Part shown: one piece after another, positions 1 through 8,449 of the stretch
How positions within the stretch are numbered: the stretch's first letter is position 1
Layout: each line of letters starts with the position of its first letter
Assembly: GCF_000214595.1 (NCBI RefSeq)
Contig: NZ_AFIG01000001.1
Coordinates: 434,001 to 498,000 of the forward strand
Direction of reading: 5' to 3'
Source of the DNA: Methylophaga thalassica MP
GTDB taxonomy: Bacteria; Pseudomonadota; Gammaproteobacteria; Nitrosococcales; Methylophagaceae
DNA length: 64,000 nucleotides
Position numbers and translations under genes: made by a program
Notes under the pieces: generated by a model
The model's database searches: none
Seen by the model: only the letters and a program-made list of their open reading frames with translations
What the model was told of the DNA's origin: nothing

Positions 1-209
1 CAGACTTGAGTAGCCATTTTTTTTCTGGACTATCCACCATTCCAGATAAGGTCACTGTTTCGGTTGTTCTGACGCAGCCCGAGGGTGATAGGGACAATGA
101 GGAGGAATGGTTAGAATTGAGTGGCGTAAAACGATTCACACTGGGTTTTGTTACCGCTCTAACATCAGTGTCAGCATTCGCTTTTGATACAAACATTAGC
201 AGAGAGGCC

Positions 210-249
210 AAGAAAAAAGGCACTGTTAAAAACAGTGCCTTGTTGTTTA
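210..249 (-). terminator. Rho-independent terminator of the als-aldh operon
   Basis: A perfect stem GGCACTGTT / AACAGTGCC (219-239, loop AAA) is followed, reading the minus strand, by a run of six T and then CTT. It lies about 20 bases after the stop codon of the aldehyde dehydrogenase. The plus-strand side is also T-rich (TTGTTGTTT), so it may act in both directions. I see no gene in positions 1-209. Confidence 0.85.
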
Positions 250-261
250 AATTAATCATAT

Positions 262-1713
262 TCAGGCAGAAATACCTTTTGATGTCATCACAATCATCTT
301 TTCAACCTGCATATCTTCCATCGTGTAAGGAATACCACCTGTACCTAAACCGGAGTGTTTTAAACCGGCAAAAGGCATCCAGTCGACGCGGAATGCGGTG
401 TGTTCATTAATCATCACAGCCGACGCATCGAGCTTGTCAGCCACATACATCGCCGCATTTAACTCGCGACTGTATACCGAGGCCTGGAAGGCAAAGGGCA
501 GACTGTTAGCCGCCGCCAGAGCCTCATCAATATCATCAAATGGATACACATTGACGACAGGGCCAAACACTTCAGATGTGGTGACTTTGGCATTCGCTGG
601 TGGGTTGAATAACACCGTAGGTGCGTAACAGTTATCAGCTAATGCTTTACCACCACACAGACATTCAGCACCAGCGTTAATGGCTTCCTTCACCCAATCA
701 TCAATCCGAGTTAGCTCAGATTTTTTGATAATTGGGCCCACTTCCGTATCGGCTGATACCGGATCTCCCACTTTAAGCTGTTTGGCCGCTTCCGCTAATT
801 TTTCTGCCAATTGTCTGGCAATAGAGCGATGAGCATAGATCCGTTGTACAGAGACGCACACCTGGCCTGCATGATAAAAACTACCTTTGCTGAGACCGGG
901 AATAGCCGCTTCAATATCAGCATCTTTAGTCACAATAACCGGAGCCACACCCCCATGCTCAAGGGCGCATCGTGTGCCGGGGGCGAGTTTTGAGCGTAAA
1001 TACCAGCCCACTTTAGCGCTACCGATAAAGCTCAGAAAGGCCACACGATCATCGGTGACCAGAGATTCGGTATCTTCGTGACTTTCCGTCAGTAAAGCCT
1101 GACACCAGCCCTCTGGCAAACCGGCTTTATGGAATATTTCCACCAGGCGGAAACAGGATAAAGGTGTTTTTTCAGCAGGTTTTACAATGACCGGGCAACC
1201 TGTGGCAATCGCCGGACCGACCTGATGAGCGATAAGATTAAGTGGATGATTAAATGCGCTGATGGCAACCACTACACCAATTGGTTCTTTACGTATTGTG
1301 GTTAAACGGTGCTGCGAGGCTGGATTAATACCCATGGGAATCGTATGCGGTGCATCATTTCGCAAGCCATCAATACAGGCACGAATACTATCAATACAGC
1401 GATTCATTTCGACCTGAGAATCAATAAGGGGTTTACCACCTTCTTCAGCCGCACCGACAGCGAGACTTTCTGCCTCTGCTTTCATCATCTCAACGGCTTT
1501 TTCGAGAATGCCGATACGTTCAACAACGGAAAGCCACTGTGATCGGTCTTTAAATAGCGAATGTGCCGTGCTTAAGGCTTTATCAATATCCGCTTTATTT
1601 GCTTGATCGACAGTGCCGAGTAATTGTTCATTAAAGGGCGAGAAGACTTCCGCCCGGGAAGCATCCGTTTTTGATAAACAAGCGATCTTCAACGGAAAAT
1701 GGGGCGTGGTCAT
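262..1713 (-). CDS. NAD(P)-dependent aldehyde dehydrogenase
   Basis: A 483-residue protein of the aldehyde dehydrogenase superfamily, which oxidises an aldehyde to the acid in the cytoplasm with NAD(P)+. The catalytic Cys lies in GQVCVSV, the general-base Glu in ALEHGG, and the cofactor-binding stretch PVIVKPAEKTPLS is intact; the length is normal. The ATG at 1713 is preceded by AAGGAG at good distance. The gene starts only 12 bases after the acetolactate-synthase-like gene and is followed by a strong terminator, so the two form one operon. The pairing suggests that the aldehyde comes from, or feeds, the TPP enzyme, but the substrate cannot be read from the sequence. The family resembles lactaldehyde/succinate-semialdehyde-type enzymes; I give no gene symbol. 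Confidence 0.88.
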   Translation of the reverse strand: MTTPHFPLKIACLSKTDASRAEVFSPFNEQLLGTVDQANKADIDKALSTAHSLFKDRSQWLSVVERIGILEKAVEMMKAEAESLAVGAAEEGGKPLIDSQVEMNRCIDSIRACIDGLRNDAPHTIPMGINPASQHRLTTIRKEPIGVVVAISAFNHPLNLIAHQVGPAIATGCPVIVKPAEKTPLSCFRLVEIFHKAGLPEGWCQALLTESHEDTESLVTDDRVAFLSFIGSAKVGWYLRSKLAPGTRCALEHGGVAPVIVTKDADIEAAIPGLSKGSFYHAGQVCVSVQRIYAHRSIARQLAEKLAEAAKQLKVGDPVSADTEVGPIIKKSELTRIDDWVKEAINAGAECLCGGKALADNCYAPTVLFNPPANAKVTTSEVFGPVVNVYPFDDIDEALAAANSLPFAFQASVYSRELNAAMYVADKLDASAVMINEHTAFRVDWMPFAGLKHSGLGTGGIPYTMEDMQVEKMIVMTSKGISA

Positions 1714-1725
1714 TATATAAGCTCC

Positions 1726-3366
1726 TTATAAAATACAGATTTTTTGTTTCAGGCCTTCACTAAGGATGGAGTAATTCAGCGAGTAATCAACAGCCAGATC
1801 AATCAGGTGAACCCCTTTGGCATTGAGAGCGTAATCAAGGGTTTTGACGAACTCGGCATGACTGGTGGGTCTGTGACCAATCGCGCCATAGCTATCGGCA
1901 TATTTGACAAAATCGGGGTTATTAAAGTTAAGGCCATAATCTTCAAAGCCCATACCTTCTTGTTTCCACTTGATCATGCCATAGGCGTTGTCGTTGAATA
2001 TCAACACGACCAAATCAAGGCCTAGTCTGACAGCGGTTTCCATTTCTTGTGAATTCATCATAAAGCCGCCATCACCACAGACAGCCATGACTTTATGATC
2101 CGGATTCAGCATTTTCGCCATCATCGCGGTGGATAGTCCTGCTCCCATTGTGGCGAGGGCATTGTCCAGCAGCAGTGAGTTGTAGTAATAGCTAGGATAG
2201 TTTCGAGCAAACCAGATTTTGTATACCCCATTATCCAGAGCGAGGATATCTTCTTCACCCATGGCTTCACGAATAATGCGTACTGCACTCTGCGGCAGGA
2301 TAGGGAAGCGTTCATCATCGCTGTATTTGGACAGCCGTTCATTTACTTCTTGTTTTACTCTGTAGTAATACGAAAAGTCCCAATGTGGTTGAACTGTTAA
2401 ACCCGTACGCAGACGATTAATGGAGGTGGCGATATCACCGACTACATCGAGTTGGGGGAAGTAGACAGGATCAATTTCAGCGGCATGGAAATTAATATGA
2501 ATGACTTGAGCGCCGCCATCTTTCATGAAGAAAGGCGGTTTTTCTACTTCATCGTGACCCACATTAATAATCAGATCCGCTCGTTCAATAGCACAGTGTA
2601 AGAAGTCCGATTCTGACAACGCAGCGGTACCCAGATAGCTATCATGCCGCTCATCAATCACGCCTTTGCCCAGTTGCGTGTTGAAAAAGGGAATACCGGT
2701 ATGTTCGACAAATTTTGTTAAAGCAGCACTGGCTCGTTTACGGTTGGCTCCGGCACCGATTAGTAGTAGAGGCATTGACGCCTCTTCAATCATTTTCAAA
2801 GCATGTTGAATCGTGCGGTTATCGGCGTCCGGACGGCGGATAGTTTCAACCGTGTATATACGCTGATGAGCTTCTTCCGCAGCAATGTCCTCCGGAAGTT
2901 CAATATGAACTGCGCCGGGTCGTTCTTCGACGGCGATACGGAAAGCCTCACGAACAGTGGCGGCGATAGTGCTGCCATGCACGACTTGTTTGGTGAACTT
3001 AGTGATCGGGCGCAGCATATTGACTACATCCACAATCTGAAACAAGGCTTGTTTGCTTTCTTTGATGGGTTTTTGCCCGGTAATGATCAACATCGGCATA
3101 CCACCTAGTTGTGCATAAGCGGCAGGGGTGACCAGATTGGTTGCGCCAGGCCCAAGTGTCGATAAACATACACCAGGTTTACCCGTTAGCCGCCCGTAGT
3201 TGGCAGCCATGAATCCTGCGCCTTGTTCGTGGCGAGTAATAATCAGCCTGATAGAGGAATGCTTTAATGAATCAAGAAAATCCAGATTTTCTTCGCCGGG
3301 AATGCCGAAGATATATTCGACCCCTTCGTTTTCCAGTGCTTTGACGAGTAGGTCTGATGTTTTCAT
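1726..3366 (-). CDS. Acetolactate-synthase-like TPP-dependent enzyme
   Basis: A 546-residue thiamine-diphosphate enzyme with the three-part layout of the acetolactate synthase large subunit. The N-terminal pyrimidine-binding domain carries the catalytic Glu in TRHEQGAGFMA, a middle domain follows, and the C-terminal PP-binding domain has GDGGFMMNSQE and the NDNAYGM stretch. No small regulatory subunit (IlvH/IlvN type) lies beside it, which is more typical of a catabolic enzyme (AlsS-like) than of the biosynthetic holoenzyme. An AAGGAC ribosome site precedes the ATG at 3366. A possible -10 (TATAAT, minus strand, 3420-3425) lies upstream. It is cotranscribed with the aldehyde dehydrogenase. Other TPP decarboxylases of the same fold are possible, so the reaction is inferred. 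Confidence 0.82.
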   Translation of the reverse strand: MKTSDLLVKALENEGVEYIFGIPGEENLDFLDSLKHSSIRLIITRHEQGAGFMAANYGRLTGKPGVCLSTLGPGATNLVTPAAYAQLGGMPMLIITGQKPIKESKQALFQIVDVVNMLRPITKFTKQVVHGSTIAATVREAFRIAVEERPGAVHIELPEDIAAEEAHQRIYTVETIRRPDADNRTIQHALKMIEEASMPLLLIGAGANRKRASAALTKFVEHTGIPFFNTQLGKGVIDERHDSYLGTAALSESDFLHCAIERADLIINVGHDEVEKPPFFMKDGGAQVIHINFHAAEIDPVYFPQLDVVGDIATSINRLRTGLTVQPHWDFSYYYRVKQEVNERLSKYSDDERFPILPQSAVRIIREAMGEEDILALDNGVYKIWFARNYPSYYYNSLLLDNALATMGAGLSTAMMAKMLNPDHKVMAVCGDGGFMMNSQEMETAVRLGLDLVVLIFNDNAYGMIKWKQEGMGFEDYGLNFNNPDFVKYADSYGAIGHRPTSHAEFVKTLDYALNAKGVHLIDLAVDYSLNYSILSEGLKQKICIL

Positions 3367-3446
3367 GATGCGTCCTTATCCGTTGGTTTCAGGGGGCCGA
3401 TCTGTTTTCTGTTAACTTGATTATATAGTGATAATTCAGCTTACCG

Positions 3447-4217
3447 CTATGGGTTAATAATGCCAATTTCAACCCGACGGTTCATCGCACGCCCTTGTGA
3501 GGTCAGGTTTGACCGAATAGGTCTGGTATCGGCATACGCTTCAACTCTGAATTGTTCGGGTTGTAAGCCTTTATTACCCAATAATGCATGCACTACTGAT
3601 GTTGCCCTCGCTGCGGATAACTCCCAGTTCGACCGATAATTTAAATTGCTCAGTGGGACGTTATCTGTATGTCCTGCGACTACAAAAGTAGTATTGAGTT
3701 CCGTCAGTACATCAGAGATATGAGCAATAACCGGCAATATCCCGGATTTTAAAGTTGCTTGTCCTGAGGGAAAAGAAGCATTTTCATTAATGCGAATAAT
3801 GACCCGGTCATCAATAGTTTCCAGACTCAGCTGCCCTGCTGTAATCGCTTTGATGAATTTTTTCTGTAGCGTTGCCATTAGGCTATTCAATTTTGCTCTC
3901 TGATACAAATTGGCATCATGAATTTTGATGACACGTTCGTCGTTCAGGCTTTCTTGGAAGATCTTAGAGAGCGGTGATGGTGTATCTGTAGGAGATGGGG
4001 AGAAGGTCTGTTTAATGATGCTGGTGGCTTTGACGATCTCTTCGGGCGTATCTTTTTTTACGCCAAAAGCATTCTCCATCGAGCGAACCACGACTTTGTA
4101 TTTAAGTGCGTCAATTTCAGCCATACTGAGCAGCAATACAAAAAAGCAAAGTAACAAAGTCATAAGATCAGCGAAAGTGGCTAAATAGCGAGGGATTCCA
4201 CTGCTTTGTTTCTTCAT
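3447..4217 (-). CDS. PomB/MotB-like flagellar stator protein, no partner gene beside it
   Basis: An inner-membrane stator subunit: a single N-terminal helix with FADLMTLLLCFFVLLLS, whose Asp is the ion-binding residue of MotB/PomB, then a periplasmic linker and a C-terminal OmpA-type peptidoglycan-binding domain (VVAGHTDNVPLSN, NWELSAARA, GRAMNRRVEI). The segment after the helix (EIDALKYK, then AFGV) is closest to sodium-type PomB from memory of that family, which fits a marine bacterium. A PomA/MotA gene normally precedes it, but here the upstream neighbour is a divergent regulator gene. The start is uncertain. The ATG at 4217 gives 256 residues; an in-frame TTG at 4247, with a weak GAG upstream, would add ten. 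It ends about 80 bases before the acetolactate-synthase-like gene on the same strand. Confidence 0.85.
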   Translation of the reverse strand: MKKQSSGIPRYLATFADLMTLLLCFFVLLLSMAEIDALKYKVVVRSMENAFGVKKDTPEEIVKATSIIKQTFSPSPTDTPSPLSKIFQESLNDERVIKIHDANLYQRAKLNSLMATLQKKFIKAITAGQLSLETIDDRVIIRINENASFPSGQATLKSGILPVIAHISDVLTELNTTFVVAGHTDNVPLSNLNYRSNWELSAARATSVVHALLGNKGLQPEQFRVEAYADTRPIRSNLTSQGRAMNRRVEIGIINP

Positions 4218-4405
4218 ATTGGGTCGGTATTGGCTCTGGTTATTCAAATCTACTCGCTTTTGTCCGACCAGTTCGCATTATCTGATACCTTTATGCTCTT
4301 TTAGGGGTATAGATATTGCTATGCGAATCAATCGTATACACGTTAATATGTTGCATTAATACGTATGTTGCAAGTGTTGTTGAGAAGCTTGCCTGTGTAT
4401 AAAAG

Positions 4406-4435
4406 CGATAGTGGTATAAGTCACTATCGATTTTT
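4406..4435 (+). terminator. Terminator-like hairpin in the leader of the GGDEF/EAL gene
   Basis: Stem CGATAGTG (4406-4413) / CACTATCG (4422-4429) followed by five T. It faces the downstream GGDEF/EAL gene, 70 bases before its start, and no plus-strand gene precedes it. It could be an attenuator of that gene. A second hairpin, GCTCTT / AAGAGC, follows at about 4455-4472. The string AAAGCGATAG occurs both in the terminator stem and again just before the start codon. Confidence 0.5.
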
Positions 4436-4505
4436 CCCCAAGGATTGCGAGGACGCTCTTTGTGAAAAGAGCTTATATTTCATGTCGTTAAAGCGATAGC
4501 CAGTT

Positions 4506-7500
4506 ATGTACACCAACACTTATACAAGAATGGCATTCTATAGCATACTGGCTGTGCTAGCTGTGATCTTCATCTCAGTAGCGACATTTATTAGTGAACG
4601 TTTAGATGATAATTATCGCTCTGAGCAATACGCACAGACTCAAAACTTCTTGACGGAATATCAGAACCGCCTAAGCACCGAGCTACAAACTCATATTCAA
4701 CTTATTCGTGGTCTACCAAGCCTGTTTGCCGTCAATCAGCATTTAACGCAGAAACAATTTGCGGAGGCTGTCGGTTATTTGGTGAATAACGAGTCAGAAA
4801 TTCGCAACATTGCTGCGGCGCCGGACATGATCATTAAGTACATGTATCCGGTGGAAGGCAATGAGCTCGCCATCGGCCTGGATTATCGTAAAGAACCTGA
4901 GCAGTTTGAGGCTGCTGACAGGGCCAGACGCACGCGTGAGCTTGTGCTGGCAGGGCCGCTTGAATTAAAGCAGGGAGGAACAGGGTTGGTGACTCGTGTA
5001 CCTGTGTTCTTAAACGATGAAAATACAGGTGAAGAATATTTTTGGGGGCTCATTTCAGCAGTTATTGATGTCGATAAGTTTTTTAGTCACGTGGGTTTGA
5101 AGGATCCCATGCCGTTTAAACTGGCAATACGTGGTAAAGACAGCCTTGGTAGACAGGGTGCCGTGTTTTTTGGGGATCCGGCATTGTTTCAGCAACCGAC
5201 GCTGATACAGACCCTCAAATTGCCAGAGGGAGAGTGGATACTCGCTGCCGAACCTAAAGGTGGTTGGTCAGGATTACCCCAAAATTACTGGCAGCAGGTG
5301 GTAGCGATCTATGGCATTGCTAGCATTGTTTTTTTATTGTTGGCAGCCATTATTCGCTTTGTGTTGGTGGCATCTATTGCGAACTATAAATATCGCAATC
5401 TGATTCAATCATCACCAGTGCCTTATGTGTTAATGGACAAACAACAACGAGTGACGTTTATTAACCAGGCCTTTAAAGAAACCTTCGGTTATTCGCTGGA
5501 AGATATTGAGTCTCTACCAAATTGGCGCCAATTAATTGCTCAGGTGCAGCAGCAGCGAGAAAAACTGAAGCAGGATTTCGTAACTGAAGTGACTCATATC
5601 AGCAGCATGAGCAATGCCTTTGAGATAGAAATTCAGACTAAATCAGGTAAATCGCGTGTTGTGCTGGTTAGTTCTTCAGTCGTTGAAAATACCTTTGGTG
5701 ATGAAACGTTACTGGTGATATATGACATCACTGTACGTAAGGAAGCGGAAGAACAGTTACGGTTTTCATCACGCGTATTCAATCAAGCACACGAAGCCAT
5801 CATGATCACCGATACCAGAGGTGTGATTACCGATGTTAATCCGGCGTTTTGTAACATCACAGGTTACAGTCGTGAAGAGGCAATAGGTCATACACCTCAT
5901 TTATTGAGTTCCGGTAAACACCCTCCTGAGTTTTTTCAGAACATGTGGAAATCAATAACGGAGCATGGCTATTGGCAGGGTGAGGTCTGGAACTGTAGAA
6001 AAAATGGTGAACTATATGCTGAACTGTTAACCGTCTCTTCCTTAATGGATGATGACGGTACGACGCGACATTTTGTCGGGTTGTTTTCTGATATTACTCA
6101 GGCAAAAGAACAGCAGGATATTCTTGAGCTGATGGCGCATTACGATGTGCTGACAAAACTGCCTAACCGCGTCTTGTTCGCTGATCGTTTTTCACAAGCA
6201 GTGGCTCACTGCAAACGCTCTGGCAGCATGCTGGCCATCTGTTTTGTTGATCTGGATGACTTTAAACCCGTTAATGATACTTATGGTCATGATGTGGGTG
6301 ACCAACTACTGGTCGAGGTGGCTAACCGATTAAAAAGCAATGTGCGGGAAGAAGATACGATTTCACGATTTGGTGGGGATGAATTTGCCATTATTTTTCG
6401 TGATGTTGAGTCAGTCGAAGAGTGTGAAGAGATGCTGAAACGCATTCATCAGTCGATTGCTCAACCCTACCACGTGGATGATTTACGCCTGAACATCAGT
6501 GCATCAAGCGGGGTCAGTTTTTACACTCAGGAAAATGATGATCTTGATACTTTATTGCGTCATGCTGACCAAAGTATGTATCAGGCTAAATTATCTGGCC
6601 GTAATCATTATCAATTATTCAACCCGGCCGACAATCAGTTGAATATCGAAAAACAACAGCTACTACATGATATTCGCCAGGGCTTGCAAAGCAATGAATT
6701 CCGATTGTTTTACCAGCCTAAAGTCAATATGACGACTGGCGAGGTGTTTGGTATGGAAGCCTTGATCCGCTGGCAACATCCAACACGTGGTTTATTAACG
6801 CCGCTGAAGTTTTTACCACTGATTGCCGACAGTGAATTAGAAATTGAAATGGGGCAGTGGGTTTTGCAGCAAGCGCTTCAACAACTGCAGCTATTACATC
6901 ATGCTGGCTATCGCATCTCAATAAGTGTCAATATTGCTTCTTACCATTTGCAGTCGGCTTACTTTGTGGAAACTGTGGAAGCTATGCTGAATCAGTATCC
7001 GGATATCAGCACAGACTACCTACAGCTGGAAATTGTGGAAACATCCGCATTGGGTGATATCGGTGCTATCACCAAGATCATCAGAAAATGTAGAGACTCT
7101 CTTGGTGTTTCGGTCGCTTTAGATGATTTTGGCACGGGTTATTCCTCTCTGACCCATTTACGTCATTTGAATGCGGATACCATTAAGATTGATCAGAGTT
7201 TCATTCGTGACATGCTTGATGACCCCCAGGATTACACCATTGTGGATGGTGTGACCGGACTGGCGGAAGCCTTTAATCGACAGGTTATCGCGGAAGGGGT
7301 GGAAAGTGTTGAACATGGTTTGATGCTATTGCTCATCGGCTGTGAGAATGCACAAGGCTATGGCATTGCTAAGCCGATGCCGAGTGATGAAGTGCTTCCC
7401 TGGCTAGCACATTACCATGCTGATCCTCAGTGGCTGGCTGCGGTGGACTTGCTGCTCTCTCCCAGACAAAAAGCCTTGCGTTTTTTATCTCTGACACTGG

Positions 7501-7847
7501 AGCGGTGGCGAAAAGTATTTTTAAGTAATTTTGATCAAAATATTGATTCTGCCATATCAACACAATGGCCGATAATGGATATTCATTACTGTCACTGTGG
7601 TACATGGATTGAACGTGTTAAAAATCAGAATCTATTTGAAGAATCCTGGCTCGATGAACTTGCGAAAACACATCGGGAATGGCACACACTGGCTACTCAA
7701 ATGCGAGAGTATGCCTTAGCTGAAAAAATGTCTGATGCCATAGCTTGTGTTGAAGACTTTGAGAAGATCTATCAGCGATTATTGTTCATGATTAGCGGTA
7801 TCGAGAACGATATATTTTTCATTGCAAGAGAGCCTGGTCAGAACTAA
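4506..7847 (+). CDS. Membrane CHASE-PAS-PAS-GGDEF-EAL-CZB cyclic-di-GMP protein
   Basis: A 1113-residue sensor of cyclic-di-GMP metabolism. A membrane helix (about 9-29), a periplasmic CHASE-like region and a second helix (about 264-285) are followed by two PAS domains (from about 297 and 419). The GGDEF domain has an intact RFGGDEF (621-627), so cyclase activity is plausible. The EAL domain has EAL at 751-753 and DDFGTGYSSL, so phosphodiesterase activity is also plausible. The last 110 residues resemble the zinc-binding CZB domain: HCGTW (1030-1034) and HREWH (1056-1060) match its Cys and HxxxH ligands. The usual first His (HxxW) appears to be Leu in TLERW, so zinc binding may be altered. 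CZB at the C terminus of a dual GGDEF-EAL protein is uncommon in my experience. The divergent stator gene suggests a role in motility. Confidence 0.92.
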   Translation: MYTNTYTRMAFYSILAVLAVIFISVATFISERLDDNYRSEQYAQTQNFLTEYQNRLSTELQTHIQLIRGLPSLFAVNQHLTQKQFAEAVGYLVNNESEIRNIAAAPDMIIKYMYPVEGNELAIGLDYRKEPEQFEAADRARRTRELVLAGPLELKQGGTGLVTRVPVFLNDENTGEEYFWGLISAVIDVDKFFSHVGLKDPMPFKLAIRGKDSLGRQGAVFFGDPALFQQPTLIQTLKLPEGEWILAAEPKGGWSGLPQNYWQQVVAIYGIASIVFLLLAAIIRFVLVASIANYKYRNLIQSSPVPYVLMDKQQRVTFINQAFKETFGYSLEDIESLPNWRQLIAQVQQQREKLKQDFVTEVTHISSMSNAFEIEIQTKSGKSRVVLVSSSVVENTFGDETLLVIYDITVRKEAEEQLRFSSRVFNQAHEAIMITDTRGVITDVNPAFCNITGYSREEAIGHTPHLLSSGKHPPEFFQNMWKSITEHGYWQGEVWNCRKNGELYAELLTVSSLMDDDGTTRHFVGLFSDITQAKEQQDILELMAHYDVLTKLPNRVLFADRFSQAVAHCKRSGSMLAICFVDLDDFKPVNDTYGHDVGDQLLVEVANRLKSNVREEDTISRFGGDEFAIIFRDVESVEECEEMLKRIHQSIAQPYHVDDLRLNISASSGVSFYTQENDDLDTLLRHADQSMYQAKLSGRNHYQLFNPADNQLNIEKQQLLHDIRQGLQSNEFRLFYQPKVNMTTGEVFGMEALIRWQHPTRGLLTPLKFLPLIADSELEIEMGQWVLQQALQQLQLLHHAGYRISISVNIASYHLQSAYFVETVEAMLNQYPDISTDYLQLEIVETSALGDIGAITKIIRKCRDSLGVSVALDDFGTGYSSLTHLRHLNADTIKIDQSFIRDMLDDPQDYTIVDGVTGLAEAFNRQVIAEGVESVEHGLMLLLIGCENAQGYGIAKPMPSDEVLPWLAHYHADPQWLAAVDLLLSPRQKALRFLSLTLERWRKVFLSNFDQNIDSAISTQWPIMDIHYCHCGTWIERVKNQNLFEESWLDELAKTHREWHTLATQMREYALAEKMSDAIACVEDFEKIYQRLLFMISGIENDIFFIAREPGQN

Positions 7848-7898
7848 CTCATCACAATTTCAGTCTCAATAGAACTTGAATGAAAAGGGTGAAACAAA

Positions 7899-8447
7899 AT
7901 GCGGTTTTTGCTTCCAATAGTGATGTTGCTTCTCAGTGCGTGTAGTAATTTGCCTGTGGCAATAAAAGAAGCCCCTTCGCCTGATTGGCAATTGAGTCAG
8001 GTGGCTACGCAAGCAGAACAGCATAAGGGAGATAGCATTCGCTGGGGAGGACAAGTGGTGAAAGTGGAGAATGATGATAACGGTTCCACCATCCATGTCG
8101 TTCAGTTTCCACTCAACAGTTTTGGAAGACCCGATAGTGATGGTGTCAGTCAGGGCCGCTTTCTAATCCATTCAGATAGCTTTATCGACCCCTACATCTA
8201 TAAAGCCGGTACATTAATCACGGTAGCGGGGATTGTTAAAAACAAAGAGACAGTCACTATCGATAAAAAATCGATGAGCTTACCGGTAGTGACGGCTACT
8301 CAATTGTATCGCTGGAGTAAGAATGATTACTCACGTGATCCTTATTGGCGAGGTCATCCGTACTATTATGACCCCTTCGCCTATGGCCCGTATTACGGGC
8401 CAGACTTACGCCCTTCATGGCGTTATTATGATGGCTACTATTGGTAA
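7899..8447 (+). CDS. slp: Slp-family outer membrane lipoprotein
   Basis: A 182-residue lipoprotein with signal peptide and lipobox LLSAC (Cys at about 15). The core matches the Slp/YeaY family: a short beta-rich domain with WGGQVVKVEN, GRFLIHSD and GTLITVAGIV. The C-terminal 40 residues are extremely rich in Tyr, Pro and Trp, as is usual in this family. It probably sits at the outer membrane; Slp proteins are linked to starvation or envelope stress in enterobacteria, but the biochemical role is not known. AAAAGGG precedes the ATG. The gene ends 2 bases from the convergent pycB stop codon. Confidence 0.85.
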   Translation: MRFLLPIVMLLLSACSNLPVAIKEAPSPDWQLSQVATQAEQHKGDSIRWGGQVVKVENDDNGSTIHVVQFPLNSFGRPDSDGVSQGRFLIHSDSFIDPYIYKAGTLITVAGIVKNKETVTIDKKSMSLPVVTATQLYRWSKNDYSRDPYWRGHPYYYDPFAYGPYYGPDLRPSWRYYDGYYW

Positions 8448-8449
8448 CC

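Noticed and set aside
6-410. Plus-strand open frame at the left edge of the window
   Set aside because: It runs straight through the terminator at 210-249 and into the antisense of the aldehyde dehydrogenase, and has no ribosome site.
4248-4505. Cyclic-di-GMP riboswitch in the GGDEF-EAL leader
   Set aside because: The conserved core sequences of class I and II were not visible; only terminator-type hairpins are present.
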